A stretch of 64,000 nt of DNA from Azoarcus sp. TTM-91 (GTDB lineage Bacteria > Pseudomonadota > Gammaproteobacteria > Burkholderiales > Rhodocyclaceae). The translations under genes and the position numbers were made by a program. The DNA is taken from positions 1-64,000 of the forward strand of contig NZ_WUEI01000001.1 of the NCBI RefSeq assembly GCF_012911025.1. The letters run 5' to 3'. Below, in pieces: positions 45,666-55,200 of the stretch. The first letter of the stretch is position 1. The number at the start of each line of letters is the position of its first letter. The notes under the pieces are model-generated. The model was not told the origin of the DNA. It was given only the letters and a program-made list of their open reading frames with translations, and did not search any database.

Positions 45666-46733
45666 TCAGTCCACGCAGCGCTGAAAGAAGCGCCACGCCA
45701 GCTTCAGCGCATCCGGCCCCTGCGGATCGGAGAAAGCCTGCTGGCGGTGGCCGCCGCTCCAGGCGTGGCCCAGGCCGGCGATGCGCACCAGGCGCAGATA
45801 GGGCCGGCCGGCACAGCCCCAGTCGGCCACGGTGGCAGGATGGCGGCGGCCGCTGCGGGCGGTGCGCGGCGCGCTCACCTTCAACCGCTGCGCCGCTGCC
45901 AGCTCCCGCCACAGCTGGGCGGTGGCCTCGGCGTTGGCCGGCGCCACGCTGCGGTCGGCTTCGCCGTGGATCAGGATCAGCGGCGGCGGCAGCTTGCCGG
46001 CGAGCTGGCGGCGGGCGCGGGCGAGGTCCGGCGCGCGGCGGCCGCGCATCGCCTGCAGGCCCTCGGTGGAATTGCCGGCGGCGCAGGGCGCGGCACCGGA
46101 ATGGCTGCCGGCGGCGGCGATGCGGCCGGGGTAGGCCAGCGCCAGGCTGGCCGCCATCGCGCCGCCGGCGGAAAGGCCGAGCACGAACAGGCGGTCGCGC
46201 CGCAGCGGATGCAGGTTGCAGACATGGTCGACGATGGCCATCAGCATCGCCTCCTCGGCACGCAGCACCGCCTCGCCGCGGAACCAGTTCCAGCAGCGCT
46301 GCGGATTCGCCTCCCGCGCCTGCTCCGGCAGTAGCGCAGCGAAACCGGCGGCACGCGCCACCGCCGCCACCCCGGTGGCGGTGGCGAAGCTGGCGGCGTC
46401 CTGGCCGCAGCCGTGCAGCAGCATCAGCAGGGGCAGCGGCCGGCGCAGGCTGGCGCCGGGCGGCAGGTAGAGGCGGTAGTGGCGCATCGCCAGCGGCCCC
46501 AGGCCCCAGCGGCCCTCCACCCAGCGGCCGCCGCCGCGCACCTTGGCGGTGGCGGGCGCCGGCGCGGACGGCGTCACCACGCCGCTGGCCAGGTGCGTCG
46601 CCGCCTTGCGCAGCGCCTTGCCGCGGCTGGCGCTTGCCCGCCCGCCGACGCGGCTCAGCTGTTCGGCGGCGCGCGCGCCGCTGCGGGCGAGGTCGAACCA
46701 GGCGCCTATCCAGCGGCCGCGCTTGCGCCTCAT
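45666..46733 (-). CDS. PHB depolymerase-type esterase
   Basis: Encodes 355 aa. After a basic, Ala-rich N-terminus without a clear signal peptide comes an alpha/beta-hydrolase: LPLLMLLHGCGQDAASFA (oxyanion region), the nucleophile elbow LGLSAGGAMAASLA, ILIHGEADRSV with the catalytic Asp, and GLGHAWSGG with the catalytic His. This is the Esterase_phb family, which includes poly-3-hydroxybutyrate depolymerases and related esterases. Lack of an export signal suggests an intracellular enzyme. It stands alone between two gaps. Confidence 0.88.
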   Translation of the reverse strand: MRRKRGRWIGAWFDLARSGARAAEQLSRVGGRASASRGKALRKAATHLASGVVTPSAPAPATAKVRGGGRWVEGRWGLGPLAMRHYRLYLPPGASLRRPLPLLMLLHGCGQDAASFATATGVAAVARAAGFAALLPEQAREANPQRCWNWFRGEAVLRAEEAMLMAIVDHVCNLHPLRRDRLFVLGLSAGGAMAASLALAYPGRIAAAGSHSGAAPCAAGNSTEGLQAMRGRRAPDLARARRQLAGKLPPPLILIHGEADRSVAPANAEATAQLWRELAAAQRLKVSAPRTARSGRRHPATVADWGCAGRPYLRLVRIAGLGHAWSGGHRQQAFSDPQGPDALKLAWRFFQRCVD

Positions 46734-46814
46734 GGGCAGTCCCCCGCGAGCGCCGCGCCGGGCACGCTTTCCGCTGATAATCCGCTCCCATCACCCCCGC
46801 CCGAGGCCACGCCC

Positions 46815-47393
46815 ATGTCGCTTCCCTCCAACATCGTTCCGGTCCCCCTGCCCAAGGCCCATCGCCTGCTCAACCACGGCCCCACGGTGCTGGTGTCCAG
46901 CGCCCACGGCGGTCGCCGCAATGTCATGGCGGCGGCCTGGAACATGACCCTGGACTTCGAGCCGCCCAAGATCGCGGTGGTGATAGACCGCAGCACCTAC
47001 ACCCGCGAGCTGCTGGAAGCCTCCGGCGAATTCGTCATCGGCCTGCCGTCGCGGGCGATGGCCGCCACCGTGGTGAAAATAGGCTCCACCACCGGCCACG
47101 ACGGCGACAAATTCGCCGAACTCGGGCTGGAGAGCTACCCCGCCGCCAAGGTGGCCGCGCCGCTGGTGGCCGGCTGCGTGGCCTGGCTGGAATGCAGACT
47201 CATTCCCGAACCGCACATCCAGCAGCGTTACGACCTCTTCCTCGGCGAGGTGATCGCCGCCTGGGCCGAGGCCGAAGTCTTCCCCGACAGCCACTGGCAA
47301 TTTCCCAGCCCGGCACAGCGCACCATCCACCATGTGGCCGGAGGGCATTTCTTCGTCACCGGGGAAGCCTTCGAAGTGCCTGGGCGCAGCTGA
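46815..47393 (+). CDS. Flavin reductase-like FMN-binding protein (second copy)
   Basis: Encodes 192 aa. It has the split-barrel flavin-binding fold: PTVLVSSAHGGRRNVMAAAWN, FVIGLPSRAMAATVVKIGSTTG and HVAGGHFFVTGEAF. It is a distant paralogue of the protein at 17089, sharing TVVKIG and the NVM turn, but the genes are in unrelated contexts. Probable NAD(P)H-dependent flavin reductase or flavoprotein; partner unknown. It is divergent from the PHB-type esterase gene. Confidence 0.87.
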   Translation: MSLPSNIVPVPLPKAHRLLNHGPTVLVSSAHGGRRNVMAAAWNMTLDFEPPKIAVVIDRSTYTRELLEASGEFVIGLPSRAMAATVVKIGSTTGHDGDKFAELGLESYPAAKVAAPLVAGCVAWLECRLIPEPHIQQRYDLFLGEVIAAWAEAEVFPDSHWQFPSPAQRTIHHVAGGHFFVTGEAFEVPGRS

Positions 47394-47724
47394 GTTGAAC
47401 CGCGGACCAGCGGCGAGGCGGACTGCCTCTCCCCTCGTGGGGCGTAGGCGGAGAAAGCGAAGCGCGGCTTCTCCTGCAAGGGGCGGCGACGTTGTAGTCC
47501 CGCGCGGCGGCCCCCTCTCCCCCGGCCGCTCTCCCGCGAGGGGAGAGGGGAGGTAAGTCCGCGGAGCTGGGCGGTTGTGGGGCCCCAGCTCCACGGCGGG
47601 CCGGGCGATTTCCGCCGCTAGCGCAGCGCATCCTGCGTGTCGGAGTTGGATGGAAATCCTTACACGCTCGGGTAAATTACGCCCCGCTTTTGCCCTTCCT
47701 CCATCCTGCCCCGCTACCCGTCCC
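47394..47724. repeat. Intergenic region with REP-like palindromes
   Basis: This 331-bp gap contains inverted GC-rich elements typical of dispersed extragenic repeats: CCCCTCTCCC (47512-47521) with GGGAGAGGGG (47541-47550), and a GGAGAA/TTCTCC pair bracketing GCGAAGCGCGGC near 47450-47473. No gene is supported. The 3' part (after 47640) probably carries the histidine-kinase promoter, with TTACACGC and TAAATTA stretches. Confidence 0.55.
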
Positions 47725-49641
47725 GTGCGCTCCGCCCTCAACTTCCGCCCCTGGCTCGCTGCCTGTCTGCTGGCGCTGCTGCTCGGCGGCGCGCAGGCGC
47801 AGGCGGCCGGGCGCATCGCGGAAGTGGCGGTGCTGGTGGACAGCGCCGGCAGCGAGACCATAGACACGGTGAGCGCTCCGGCCGCCGCCGGCCGCTTCCA
47901 GCTGCTGCGCGGCACCAGCCTGTCGGCCGGCTACAGCATGGAGGTGCGCTGGCTGCGCATCGCGGTGGATACCACCGCCGGCGGCGAGCAATGGCTGGAA
48001 GTGCAGCCGCCCTACCTGGACGACCTGCGCCTGTACGAAGCCCTGCCCGGCGGCGGCTATGGCGAGCGCCGCGCCGGCGACCGCCAGCCCTTCGCCGCCC
48101 GCGAGGTGGCCTACCGCGGCTTCGTCTTCCGCCTTCACCCGCCGGAGGCCGGGCGGCAGGTGTATTACCTGCGGCTGCAGACCACCAGCACCTCGCTGGT
48201 GGCGCTGGAGCTGTGGCAGCCGGACGAATTCCAGCTCGCCAAGCGCAGCGAGTACGGCGCCCTCGGCATCTACTACGGCCTGCTGTTCGCCGTGTTGCTG
48301 CTGAACCTGCTGCAGTGGGCGACGGTGCGCGACCGCCTCACCGGCCACTACCTGCTCTACCTCGCCGTCACCGGGGTGTTCTTCTACGGCTCCAACGGCC
48401 TGGCGGCGGAGTATTTCCTGCCCGGCCATCCGGCGGTGACCGACGCCTGGGTGAGCGCCGGCGGACCGCTGGTGATCGCCTCCGGCGCGCCTTTTTTCCG
48501 CCGCCTGCTGCTGGTGGACCGCAACCGGCCGGTGCTGAACTGGCTGTTCCACGGGCTGTGCCTGCTGCCGCTGCTGGTCATCCCTGCGGTATTCACCGGC
48601 CACTACACCCTGCTCGCCGGCAAGCTGCTGTGGTACGTGACGGCGATGAGCCTGCTGTGCACCTGGCTGGCGGCGCGGATGTGGCGGCGCGGCCAGGTGG
48701 GCGGCGTGCTCGTCTTCCTCGCCTACTGCGCCGGCATGTTCGGCGTGTTCGCCGCCACCCTGACCATGCTGGGCGTGTTGCCGGGCAATCTGTGGATCGT
48801 CTATGGCAACCAGATGGGCATCATGTGCAGCGTGCTGGTGATGCACCTGGCGGTGGCCGCCCGCGCCCGCGCCATCGACGAGGAACGCCGCGAGGCCCTG
48901 CAGCGGGTGGCGATGACCCAGCGCGAGCTGGAGAACGAGCGCCACGCCCGCCAGGAGCAGGGCAAGTTCCTCGCCATGCTGTCGCATGAGCTGAAGACGC
49001 CGCTGGCGATGATAGACGGCGCGGTGCAGTCCCTCGCCCACCTGCTGGGCGGCGCCCCGCCGGACGTCGCCCGCCGCCACGACCGCATCCGCCGCGCGGT
49101 GCGCCGCATCAACGGCCTGGTGGAGCAGTTCCTGACCCACGACCGGGTGGACGACGACCGCCTCGCCCCGCGCCGCGAGGCGGTGGACCTCAACGCCCTG
49201 GTGGAGCGCATCGCCGCCGAGTACGGCGCCGCCGACGGCCGGGTGCAGCTGCGCAGCGGTGCGCTGCCGCCCCTGCAGTGCGACCCGGCGCTGCTGCGGG
49301 TGGCCCTGGTCAACCTGATCGACAATGCCTTCAAATACGGCCCGCCCGGCAGCCCGGTGGTGATCGCCACCGGGCTGTCCGGCACCGGTGCCGGCGCCAT
49401 GGCGGCCGTCGAGGTGATGGACCGCGGCCCCGGCATCGCCGAGAACCTGCGGGAGGAGGTGTTCGAGCGCTATGTGCGCGGCACCGGCCTCGGCGACATT
49501 CCCGGCGCCGGCCTCGGCCTCTACCTGGTGCGCCGCATCGCCAACGTGCATGGCGGCAGCGCCGCGGTGGAGACGCGGCCCGGCGGCGGCGCCCTGTTCC
49601 GCATCTGCCTGCCCCTGCATCCCACCCTGGAGAACGCATGA
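47725..49641 (+). CDS. 7TM-DISM sensor histidine kinase
   Basis: Encodes 638 aa from a GTG placing a normal signal peptide (RPWLAACLLALLLGGAQAQA) at the N-terminus; an ATG at 47650 is possible. The periplasmic part is a 7TMR-DISM extracellular-2-type beta domain (WLRIAVDTTAGG, WLEVQPPYLDDLRLYE), followed by seven hydrophobic helices (about 180-390), a coiled linker, the phospho-acceptor H421 in MLSHELKTPLAMID, an N box (VNLIDNAFKYGPPG) and G boxes (DRGPGIAE, GAGLGLYLVRR). Such sensors detect carbohydrate-like or envelope signals. It overlaps its response-regulator gene by 4 bp and likely controls the secretion locus that follows. Confidence 0.9.
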   Translation: MRSALNFRPWLAACLLALLLGGAQAQAAGRIAEVAVLVDSAGSETIDTVSAPAAAGRFQLLRGTSLSAGYSMEVRWLRIAVDTTAGGEQWLEVQPPYLDDLRLYEALPGGGYGERRAGDRQPFAAREVAYRGFVFRLHPPEAGRQVYYLRLQTTSTSLVALELWQPDEFQLAKRSEYGALGIYYGLLFAVLLLNLLQWATVRDRLTGHYLLYLAVTGVFFYGSNGLAAEYFLPGHPAVTDAWVSAGGPLVIASGAPFFRRLLLVDRNRPVLNWLFHGLCLLPLLVIPAVFTGHYTLLAGKLLWYVTAMSLLCTWLAARMWRRGQVGGVLVFLAYCAGMFGVFAATLTMLGVLPGNLWIVYGNQMGIMCSVLVMHLAVAARARAIDEERREALQRVAMTQRELENERHARQEQGKFLAMLSHELKTPLAMIDGAVQSLAHLLGGAPPDVARRHDRIRRAVRRINGLVEQFLTHDRVDDDRLAPRREAVDLNALVERIAAEYGAADGRVQLRSGALPPLQCDPALLRVALVNLIDNAFKYGPPGSPVVIATGLSGTGAGAMAAVEVMDRGPGIAENLREEVFERYVRGTGLGDIPGAGLGLYLVRRIANVHGGSAAVETRPGGGALFRICLPLHPTLENA

Positions 49642-50336
49642 TCTGCATCACCGTGGTCGAGGACAACGCCGACCTGCTCGACGACGTCGTCTTCAATCTC
49701 GAACGCGAAGGCTTCGACGTCGCCGGCGTCGGCAACGGCGTCGAGCTGGACGCCAGCCTCGCCGGCCGCGGCTGCGACGTGCTGGTGCTAGACCTCGGCC
49801 TGCCCGGCGAAGACGGCCTCTCCATCGCCCGCCGCCTGCGCCGCAGCCGGCCGGCCATGGGCATCCTGATGCTCACCGCCCGCAGCGGCACGGAAGAACG
49901 CATCACCGGCCTGGAAGGCGGTGCGGACGTGTATCTGGGCAAGCCGGTGGACATGCGCGAGCTGGCGGCGGCGATCAAGAGCCTGGCCCGCCGCCTCGGC
50001 CTGGAGCGCAACCCCGGCTGGCGCCTCAACACCCGCCAGCTGCGCCTGCACGGGCCGGCCGGCGAGATCGCGCTGTCCGGCCTGGAGTGCGCCATCCTCG
50101 GCACCCTGGCCGACGCCGAGGACCACAAGGCCAGCCGCCGCAGCCTCATCGAAGCGCTGGGGGCGGACTACCTCGCCTACGACGAACGCCGGCTGGAAAC
50201 CCTCATCAGCCGCTTGCGCCGCAAGCTGGCCGACTGCCTCGCCACCGGCGCCGAGGCCGGCAGCGGGGGCGACAACCCGCTGCGCGCACTGCGCGGCCAG
50301 GGCTACATCTTCGCCGCGCCGCTGCAACGCGTCTGA
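49638..50336 (+). CDS. OmpR-family response regulator
   Basis: Encodes 232 aa. The receiver has acidic E8/D9, phospho-acceptor D52 in LVLDLGLPGEDG, T80 and K102 (YLGKPVD). The C-terminal about 100 residues are a winged helix ending in the recognition and wing pattern RRLETLISRLRRKL and ALRGQGYIFAAP. The start overlaps the kinase stop as ATGA. The two-partner secretion pair begins 183 bp downstream behind an inverted repeat, a plausible target. Confidence 0.92.
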   Translation: MICITVVEDNADLLDDVVFNLEREGFDVAGVGNGVELDASLAGRGCDVLVLDLGLPGEDGLSIARRLRRSRPAMGILMLTARSGTEERITGLEGGADVYLGKPVDMRELAAAIKSLARRLGLERNPGWRLNTRQLRLHGPAGEIALSGLECAILGTLADAEDHKASRRSLIEALGADYLAYDERRLETLISRLRRKLADCLATGAEAGSGGDNPLRALRGQGYIFAAPLQRV

Positions 50337-50411
50337 GGGGAGGCTTCCCGCCCCCGGACGGCGCCCCATCCGTCGCCTTTCCGGCGACCGTGACAATAAT
50401 TCACGCAATTC

Positions 50412-50443
50412 GTCAGATTTGGTCAGCTTTGACAAATTCTGAC
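50412..50443. promoter_or_regulatory. 32-bp inverted repeat upstream of the two-partner secretion genes
   Basis: GTCAGATTTGGTCAGC and TTTGACAAATTCTGAC form an imperfect palindrome with perfect outer arms GTCAGA/TCTGAC and repeated GTCA/TGAC elements, 77 bp before tpsB. It sits in a locally AT-rich patch and contains TTGACA (50429-50434), though no matching -10 is clear. Likely operator for the adjacent regulator; this is inference. Confidence 0.6.
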
Positions 50444-50519
50444 TCCTTAGCATTGCCCGCAGACCGCAGGCTTCCATTTCCGGGAGCCGCTCGAATTCGC
50501 CACGAGGAAGCAAGGGGCA

Positions 50520-52244
50520 ATGCAACTCACCGCCAAGCGCATCACCATCGCCGCAGCCATCTGCTGCGCCTTCGGCAGCACCGCTGCCTACGCCCAGTCG
50601 GCCGCCGACCTGGAGAACGCCCGTCGCCAGGCGGAGCAGCTGCAGCGCCAGGAGCAGGACCGCATCCAGCGCGACCGTGAGGACGCCTTGCGCCAGCTGC
50701 CGCCGGGCGGCACCGACACCCGCCAGCTGACGCCGGAGATCAAGGTGCCGGCGCTGGGCGCCAAGTGCCGCGACATCAACGAGATCGTCATCACCGGCGC
50801 CGACAAGATGTGGGCGATGAAGCGCGACGAGATCACCAGCCAGTTCGTCGGCCAGTGCCTGGGCGTGGTCGAGATCGAGCGCCTGCTGGCGGAGATCACC
50901 AAGGACTACATCGACCGCGGCTACGTCACCACCCGCGCCTACCTGCCGCCGCAGGACCTGACCAAGGGCCGCCTCGAGATCCTGGTGGTGGAAGGCAAGG
51001 TCGAGAAGATCATGTTCGAGGACGAGAACGGCCGCGCCTCGCTGGTCACCGCCTTTCCCGGCGTCGAAGGCGACATCCTCGACCTGCGCGACCTGGAACA
51101 GGGCATAGACCAGCTGAACCGCCTGCAGTCCAACAACGCCAGCATGGACATCCGCCCCGGCAGCGAGAGCGGCGCCAGCACGGTGGTGATCCGCAACGCC
51201 TCCAGCTACCCGCTGCACGCCAGCTTCACGGTGGACAACCAGGGCTCGCGCTCCACCGGCCGCCACCAGTACGGCTTCACCGTGAGCGCCGACAGCCTGT
51301 TCGGCCTCAACGAATTCATCATGGCCACCCACCGCGAGGCGGTGCCGGACCCGGATGCCCGCACCAAGTCGATCAGCGACAGCTTCTTCGCCTCCATCCC
51401 CTTCGGCTACAGCCTGCTGACCTTCACCACCAGCCAGTCCGAATACACCTCGCGGCTCTACACCGCCGGCGGCCAGGTGCTCAAGGCCAACGGCATCAGC
51501 GACAACACCTCGCTGCGGCTGGACCACGTCGCCTACCGCGACCAGGTGAGCCGCTTCGGCGTCGGCGCCGCCATCACCGCCAAGGAAACCCGCAGCTACC
51601 TCGCCGGCCAGCTGCTGGGCGTGAGCTCGCGCAAGCTCACCATCCTCGACCTGGACACCAATTTCTCCACTGCCCTGGCCGGCGGCGTGTTCGCCATCAC
51701 CATCGGCTACTCCAAGGGCCTGCACCAGCTCAGCGCGCTGCAGGATGCCGACAACCTGCCCGACTGGGCGCCGCGCGCCCAGTTCGACAAGTGGCGCTAC
51801 AGCCTGGACTACACCCGCCCCTTCCGCGCGCTGGAAGAGAATTTCCTGTTCACCAGCTCGGTGACCGGCCAGGTGGCCATGCACACCCTGTACGGCTCCG
51901 AGCAGATCACCATCGGCGGCCTCTACTCGGTGCGCGGCTTCACCGACAACAACCTGTCCGGCGACCACGGCTACTACTGGCGCAACGAACTGTCGATGCG
52001 CAAGCCGGTTGCCGTCGGCAACCAGAGCTTCAACACCCGCTTCTTCGTCGGCCTCGACACCGGCCGGGTGTGGAACCGCACCGCCGAAATTCCCGAAGGC
52101 AGCATGACCGGCGCCGCCGTCGGCGCCTCGGTGGCGTGGAAGGGCCTGAACTGGGAACTGTTCACCACCCACCCGATTTCCGCGCCGCACCAATTCCATA
52201 GCGAGGGTTACCAGACCTGGTTCCGCCTCACCTACGCCATCTGA
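50520..52244 (+). CDS. TpsB outer-membrane transporter (ShlB/FhaC/HecB family)
   Basis: Encodes 574 aa. A signal peptide (ITIAAAICCAFGSTAAYAQ) precedes a charged helix and linker, POTRA domains (about 90-250; INEIVITGADKMW, YVTTRAYLPPQDL, RLEILVVEGKVEKI), and a 16-stranded beta-barrel. SVRGFTDNN near residue 475 is the conserved VRGY/F tip of the inward loop in Omp85/TpsB proteins, and the C-terminus ends in an aromatic strand (WFRLTYAI). It secretes the TpsA protein encoded 16 bp downstream. Length is normal for the family. Confidence 0.94.
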   Translation: MQLTAKRITIAAAICCAFGSTAAYAQSAADLENARRQAEQLQRQEQDRIQRDREDALRQLPPGGTDTRQLTPEIKVPALGAKCRDINEIVITGADKMWAMKRDEITSQFVGQCLGVVEIERLLAEITKDYIDRGYVTTRAYLPPQDLTKGRLEILVVEGKVEKIMFEDENGRASLVTAFPGVEGDILDLRDLEQGIDQLNRLQSNNASMDIRPGSESGASTVVIRNASSYPLHASFTVDNQGSRSTGRHQYGFTVSADSLFGLNEFIMATHREAVPDPDARTKSISDSFFASIPFGYSLLTFTTSQSEYTSRLYTAGGQVLKANGISDNTSLRLDHVAYRDQVSRFGVGAAITAKETRSYLAGQLLGVSSRKLTILDLDTNFSTALAGGVFAITIGYSKGLHQLSALQDADNLPDWAPRAQFDKWRYSLDYTRPFRALEENFLFTSSVTGQVAMHTLYGSEQITIGGLYSVRGFTDNNLSGDHGYYWRNELSMRKPVAVGNQSFNTRFFVGLDTGRVWNRTAEIPEGSMTGAAVGASVAWKGLNWELFTTHPISAPHQFHSEGYQTWFRLTYAI

Positions 52245-52260
52245 TAACGGAGAACTCGCC

Positions 52261-55200
52261 ATGAACCACGCCTACCGCCTGATCTGGAGCGAACTCCACC
52301 GCTGCTTCGTCGTCGCCGCCGAAACCGCCCGCGGCCGCGGCAAGGGCAAGAGCGCCAAGAAGCTGCTCGCCGCCGCCGTGCTGCTGGGCAGCGCCGGCAC
52401 CGTGCTCGCCCAGGTGAACCCCGCCACCACGGTGGTGCCCACCGGCGGCAACACCAACGCCTTCATCTCGCCCAACGGCGTGCCGGTGGTGAACATCAAC
52501 ACCGCCAACGCCGCCGGCGTGTCGCACAACCAGTACACCCGCTACGACGTCGAAACCAACGGCCTGGTGCTGAACAACGGCAACTCCGACCAGGTTGCCC
52601 GCCAGTCCCAGCTCGCCGGCCAGGTCATGGCCAACCTCAACCTCGCCAAGGAAGCCACCGTCATCCTGAACGAGGTGGTGTCCACCCGCCGCAGCACGCT
52701 GGCCGGCTACACCGAAGTGGTCGGCGGCAAGGCCGATGTCATCGTCGCCAACCCCTACGGCATCACCTGCTCCGGCTGCGGCTTCATCAACACCGACCGC
52801 GTCACCCTGACCACCGGCACGCCGGGCTTCAACGCCGACGGCAGCGTCGCCGGCTTCGCCGTCAGCCGCGGCGACATCCTGGTGTCCGGCAACGGCCTGG
52901 ACGCCACCGCCCAGCAGGTGCTGGACCTGGTGACCCGCAACGTGGTGCTCGACGGCAAGCTCAACGGCCAGGACGTCGGCATCTTCACCGGCACCAACCG
53001 CTGGAGCTATGTGAACCGCCAGGTGACCGGCCAAGTCGCCGCCACCGACGACGCGCCCAGCTACGCCATCGACTCCACCGCGCTCGGCGGCATGTACGCC
53101 AACCGCATCCGCCTGGTCGCCACCGAAGACGGCATCGGGGTAAACATGCGCGGCGACGTCGCCGCCACCGGCGACGACTTCACCCTGACCGCCGCCGGCA
53201 AGATCGAGATCCAGTCGTCCATCAGCGCCGCGCGCGACCTCGCCGTCACCACCACCGCCGCCAACGCCGATGCGCTGTTCCTGAACGGCGACAACGCCAA
53301 GCTGAGCGCCGACCGCGACCTCACGCTGGACATCACCGGCGGCGTCAAGCTCGCCTCCGCCGAACTCTATGCCGGCCGCGACCTCGACCTCGTCGCCGCC
53401 AGCCTCAACGACATCTCCAGCGGCGGCAGCCGCTTCGCCAAGCGCGATGCGACCATCGACATCGCCAACGCCGCAGACATCACCGGCTCCAGCTGGGGCG
53501 CCGGCAACAACCTGAGCGCCGAAGCCACCACCGTGCGCGCCGACGGCGCCAAGCTCTACGCCGGCAGCGACAGCAGCGCGGCCACCCGCAAGCTGACGCT
53601 CACCGTCTCCAGCGGCGGCAGCGAAGCCCTGGTGCTCACCGGCAACAGCGAAATCAGCTCCAGCAACGCGGCGCAGATCGCCGTCACCGGCGGCACCCGC
53701 ATCGACGCCGGCAGCAAGATCAGCAGCGCCAACACCCTGGACTTCGACGGCAACAGCCTGAACAACTACGGCACCGTCTATGCCACGGGCAATGCCGACC
53801 TCGACCTGGTCACCGTCACCAACCGCAGCGGCGGCCTGATCTCCTCGGATGCAGAGCTGGCGCTCACCTCCACCACGCTGAACAACGAAGCCAGCGCCAG
53901 CATCAACGGCGACACCCTGATCCTGAACGGCGGCACCACGCTGACCAACGCCGGCCGCATCCAGGCCACCAACGGCTCCACCCTGCAGCTGGCCTCGCTG
54001 ACCAACGACGTCGCCAGCGCGGTGATGCTGCTCGGCAGCGCCGCCAACGCCGCCTCCACCATCACCGTCAGCGGCGCGCTGATCAACCGCGGCGCCATCC
54101 ACAACGCCGGGAACTTCACCATCAACGCCGGCAGCCTGGCCAACACCGGCACCGGCGGCATTTCCTCGCTGAGCACCCTGGGCGTCACCAGCGGCCTCAA
54201 CATCATCAACGACGGCGCCTTCTACGCCGGCCAGGCGCTGAACCTGACCGCCAACAACGGCACCATCAACAACACCGCCAGCGGCACGATAGACAGCAAC
54301 GGCAGCTTCACCGCGCGCAGCAAGGACTTCATCAACGCCAACGCCATCGTCGCGCTGGGCAACATCGACATTGGCGTCACCAACAGCTTCCAGAACATCA
54401 CCGGCGGCGCGCTGCCGACCAAGAGCGAGACGCTGACGGACGTGGGCGGGGACAGCACCCTGGCCTACCTGTGGGAAGAGAGCGGCCCGGGCTATGGCGG
54501 CTCCGACATCGCGGTGAAGGAAAGCACGGTGCACGTGGTCGAGTCCCTGGTCGGCACCGTGCCGACGCAGAAGGCGCAGATCATCTCCGGCACCCGCATC
54601 GACCTGAACTACGGCGCCAGCGGCTCCAACGTCATGGCGCTGATCTCCGCGCCCACCGTCGCCATCACCGGTACCGGCACCTTCACCAACCAGGATTTCT
54701 CGCTCTACGAGTACGACTTCAAGAAGCAGTGGATCTACATCTCCGACTGCACCTTCACCGTCCTGGTCAGCTGCGCCAACTATGAGTACGCCTACTGGGC
54801 ACGCATCAATGGCAACGCCTCTGCGCCTCATCCGAACGATGCCGGCGGCGAGAACTATGACACTTACAATCCGGGCTCCGGCTGGGTGCAGGTCGGCAGC
54901 TATGGCGACGCCAAGTCGGTCGCCGACGCCGGCCGCCAGCCGGTTTCCTACACGGTGATCGCCAACTACGGCGCCGGCATCCACGCCACCAACCTCACCT
55001 TCACCGGCGGCGCGCTGAACAACGAAGGCTCGCCCTTCCCGACCTCGGTCAGCGATACCGTGCGCGGCGCGGCCACCGCGCCCACGGTCTCCACGGCGAG
55101 CAGCCCCGGCACGGTGAACCTCGGCGGCCTTGTCTTCAGCCTGCCGACCAATCCGAACGGTTACTTCGTCACCAGCAAGAATCCGGATTCCGAGTACCTG

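Noticed and set aside
50429-50453. Promoter using TTGACA at 50429 before tpsB
   Set aside because: The -35 match is perfect but the best -10 candidate (TAGCAT) is only 13 bp away; kept as part of the inverted repeat instead.
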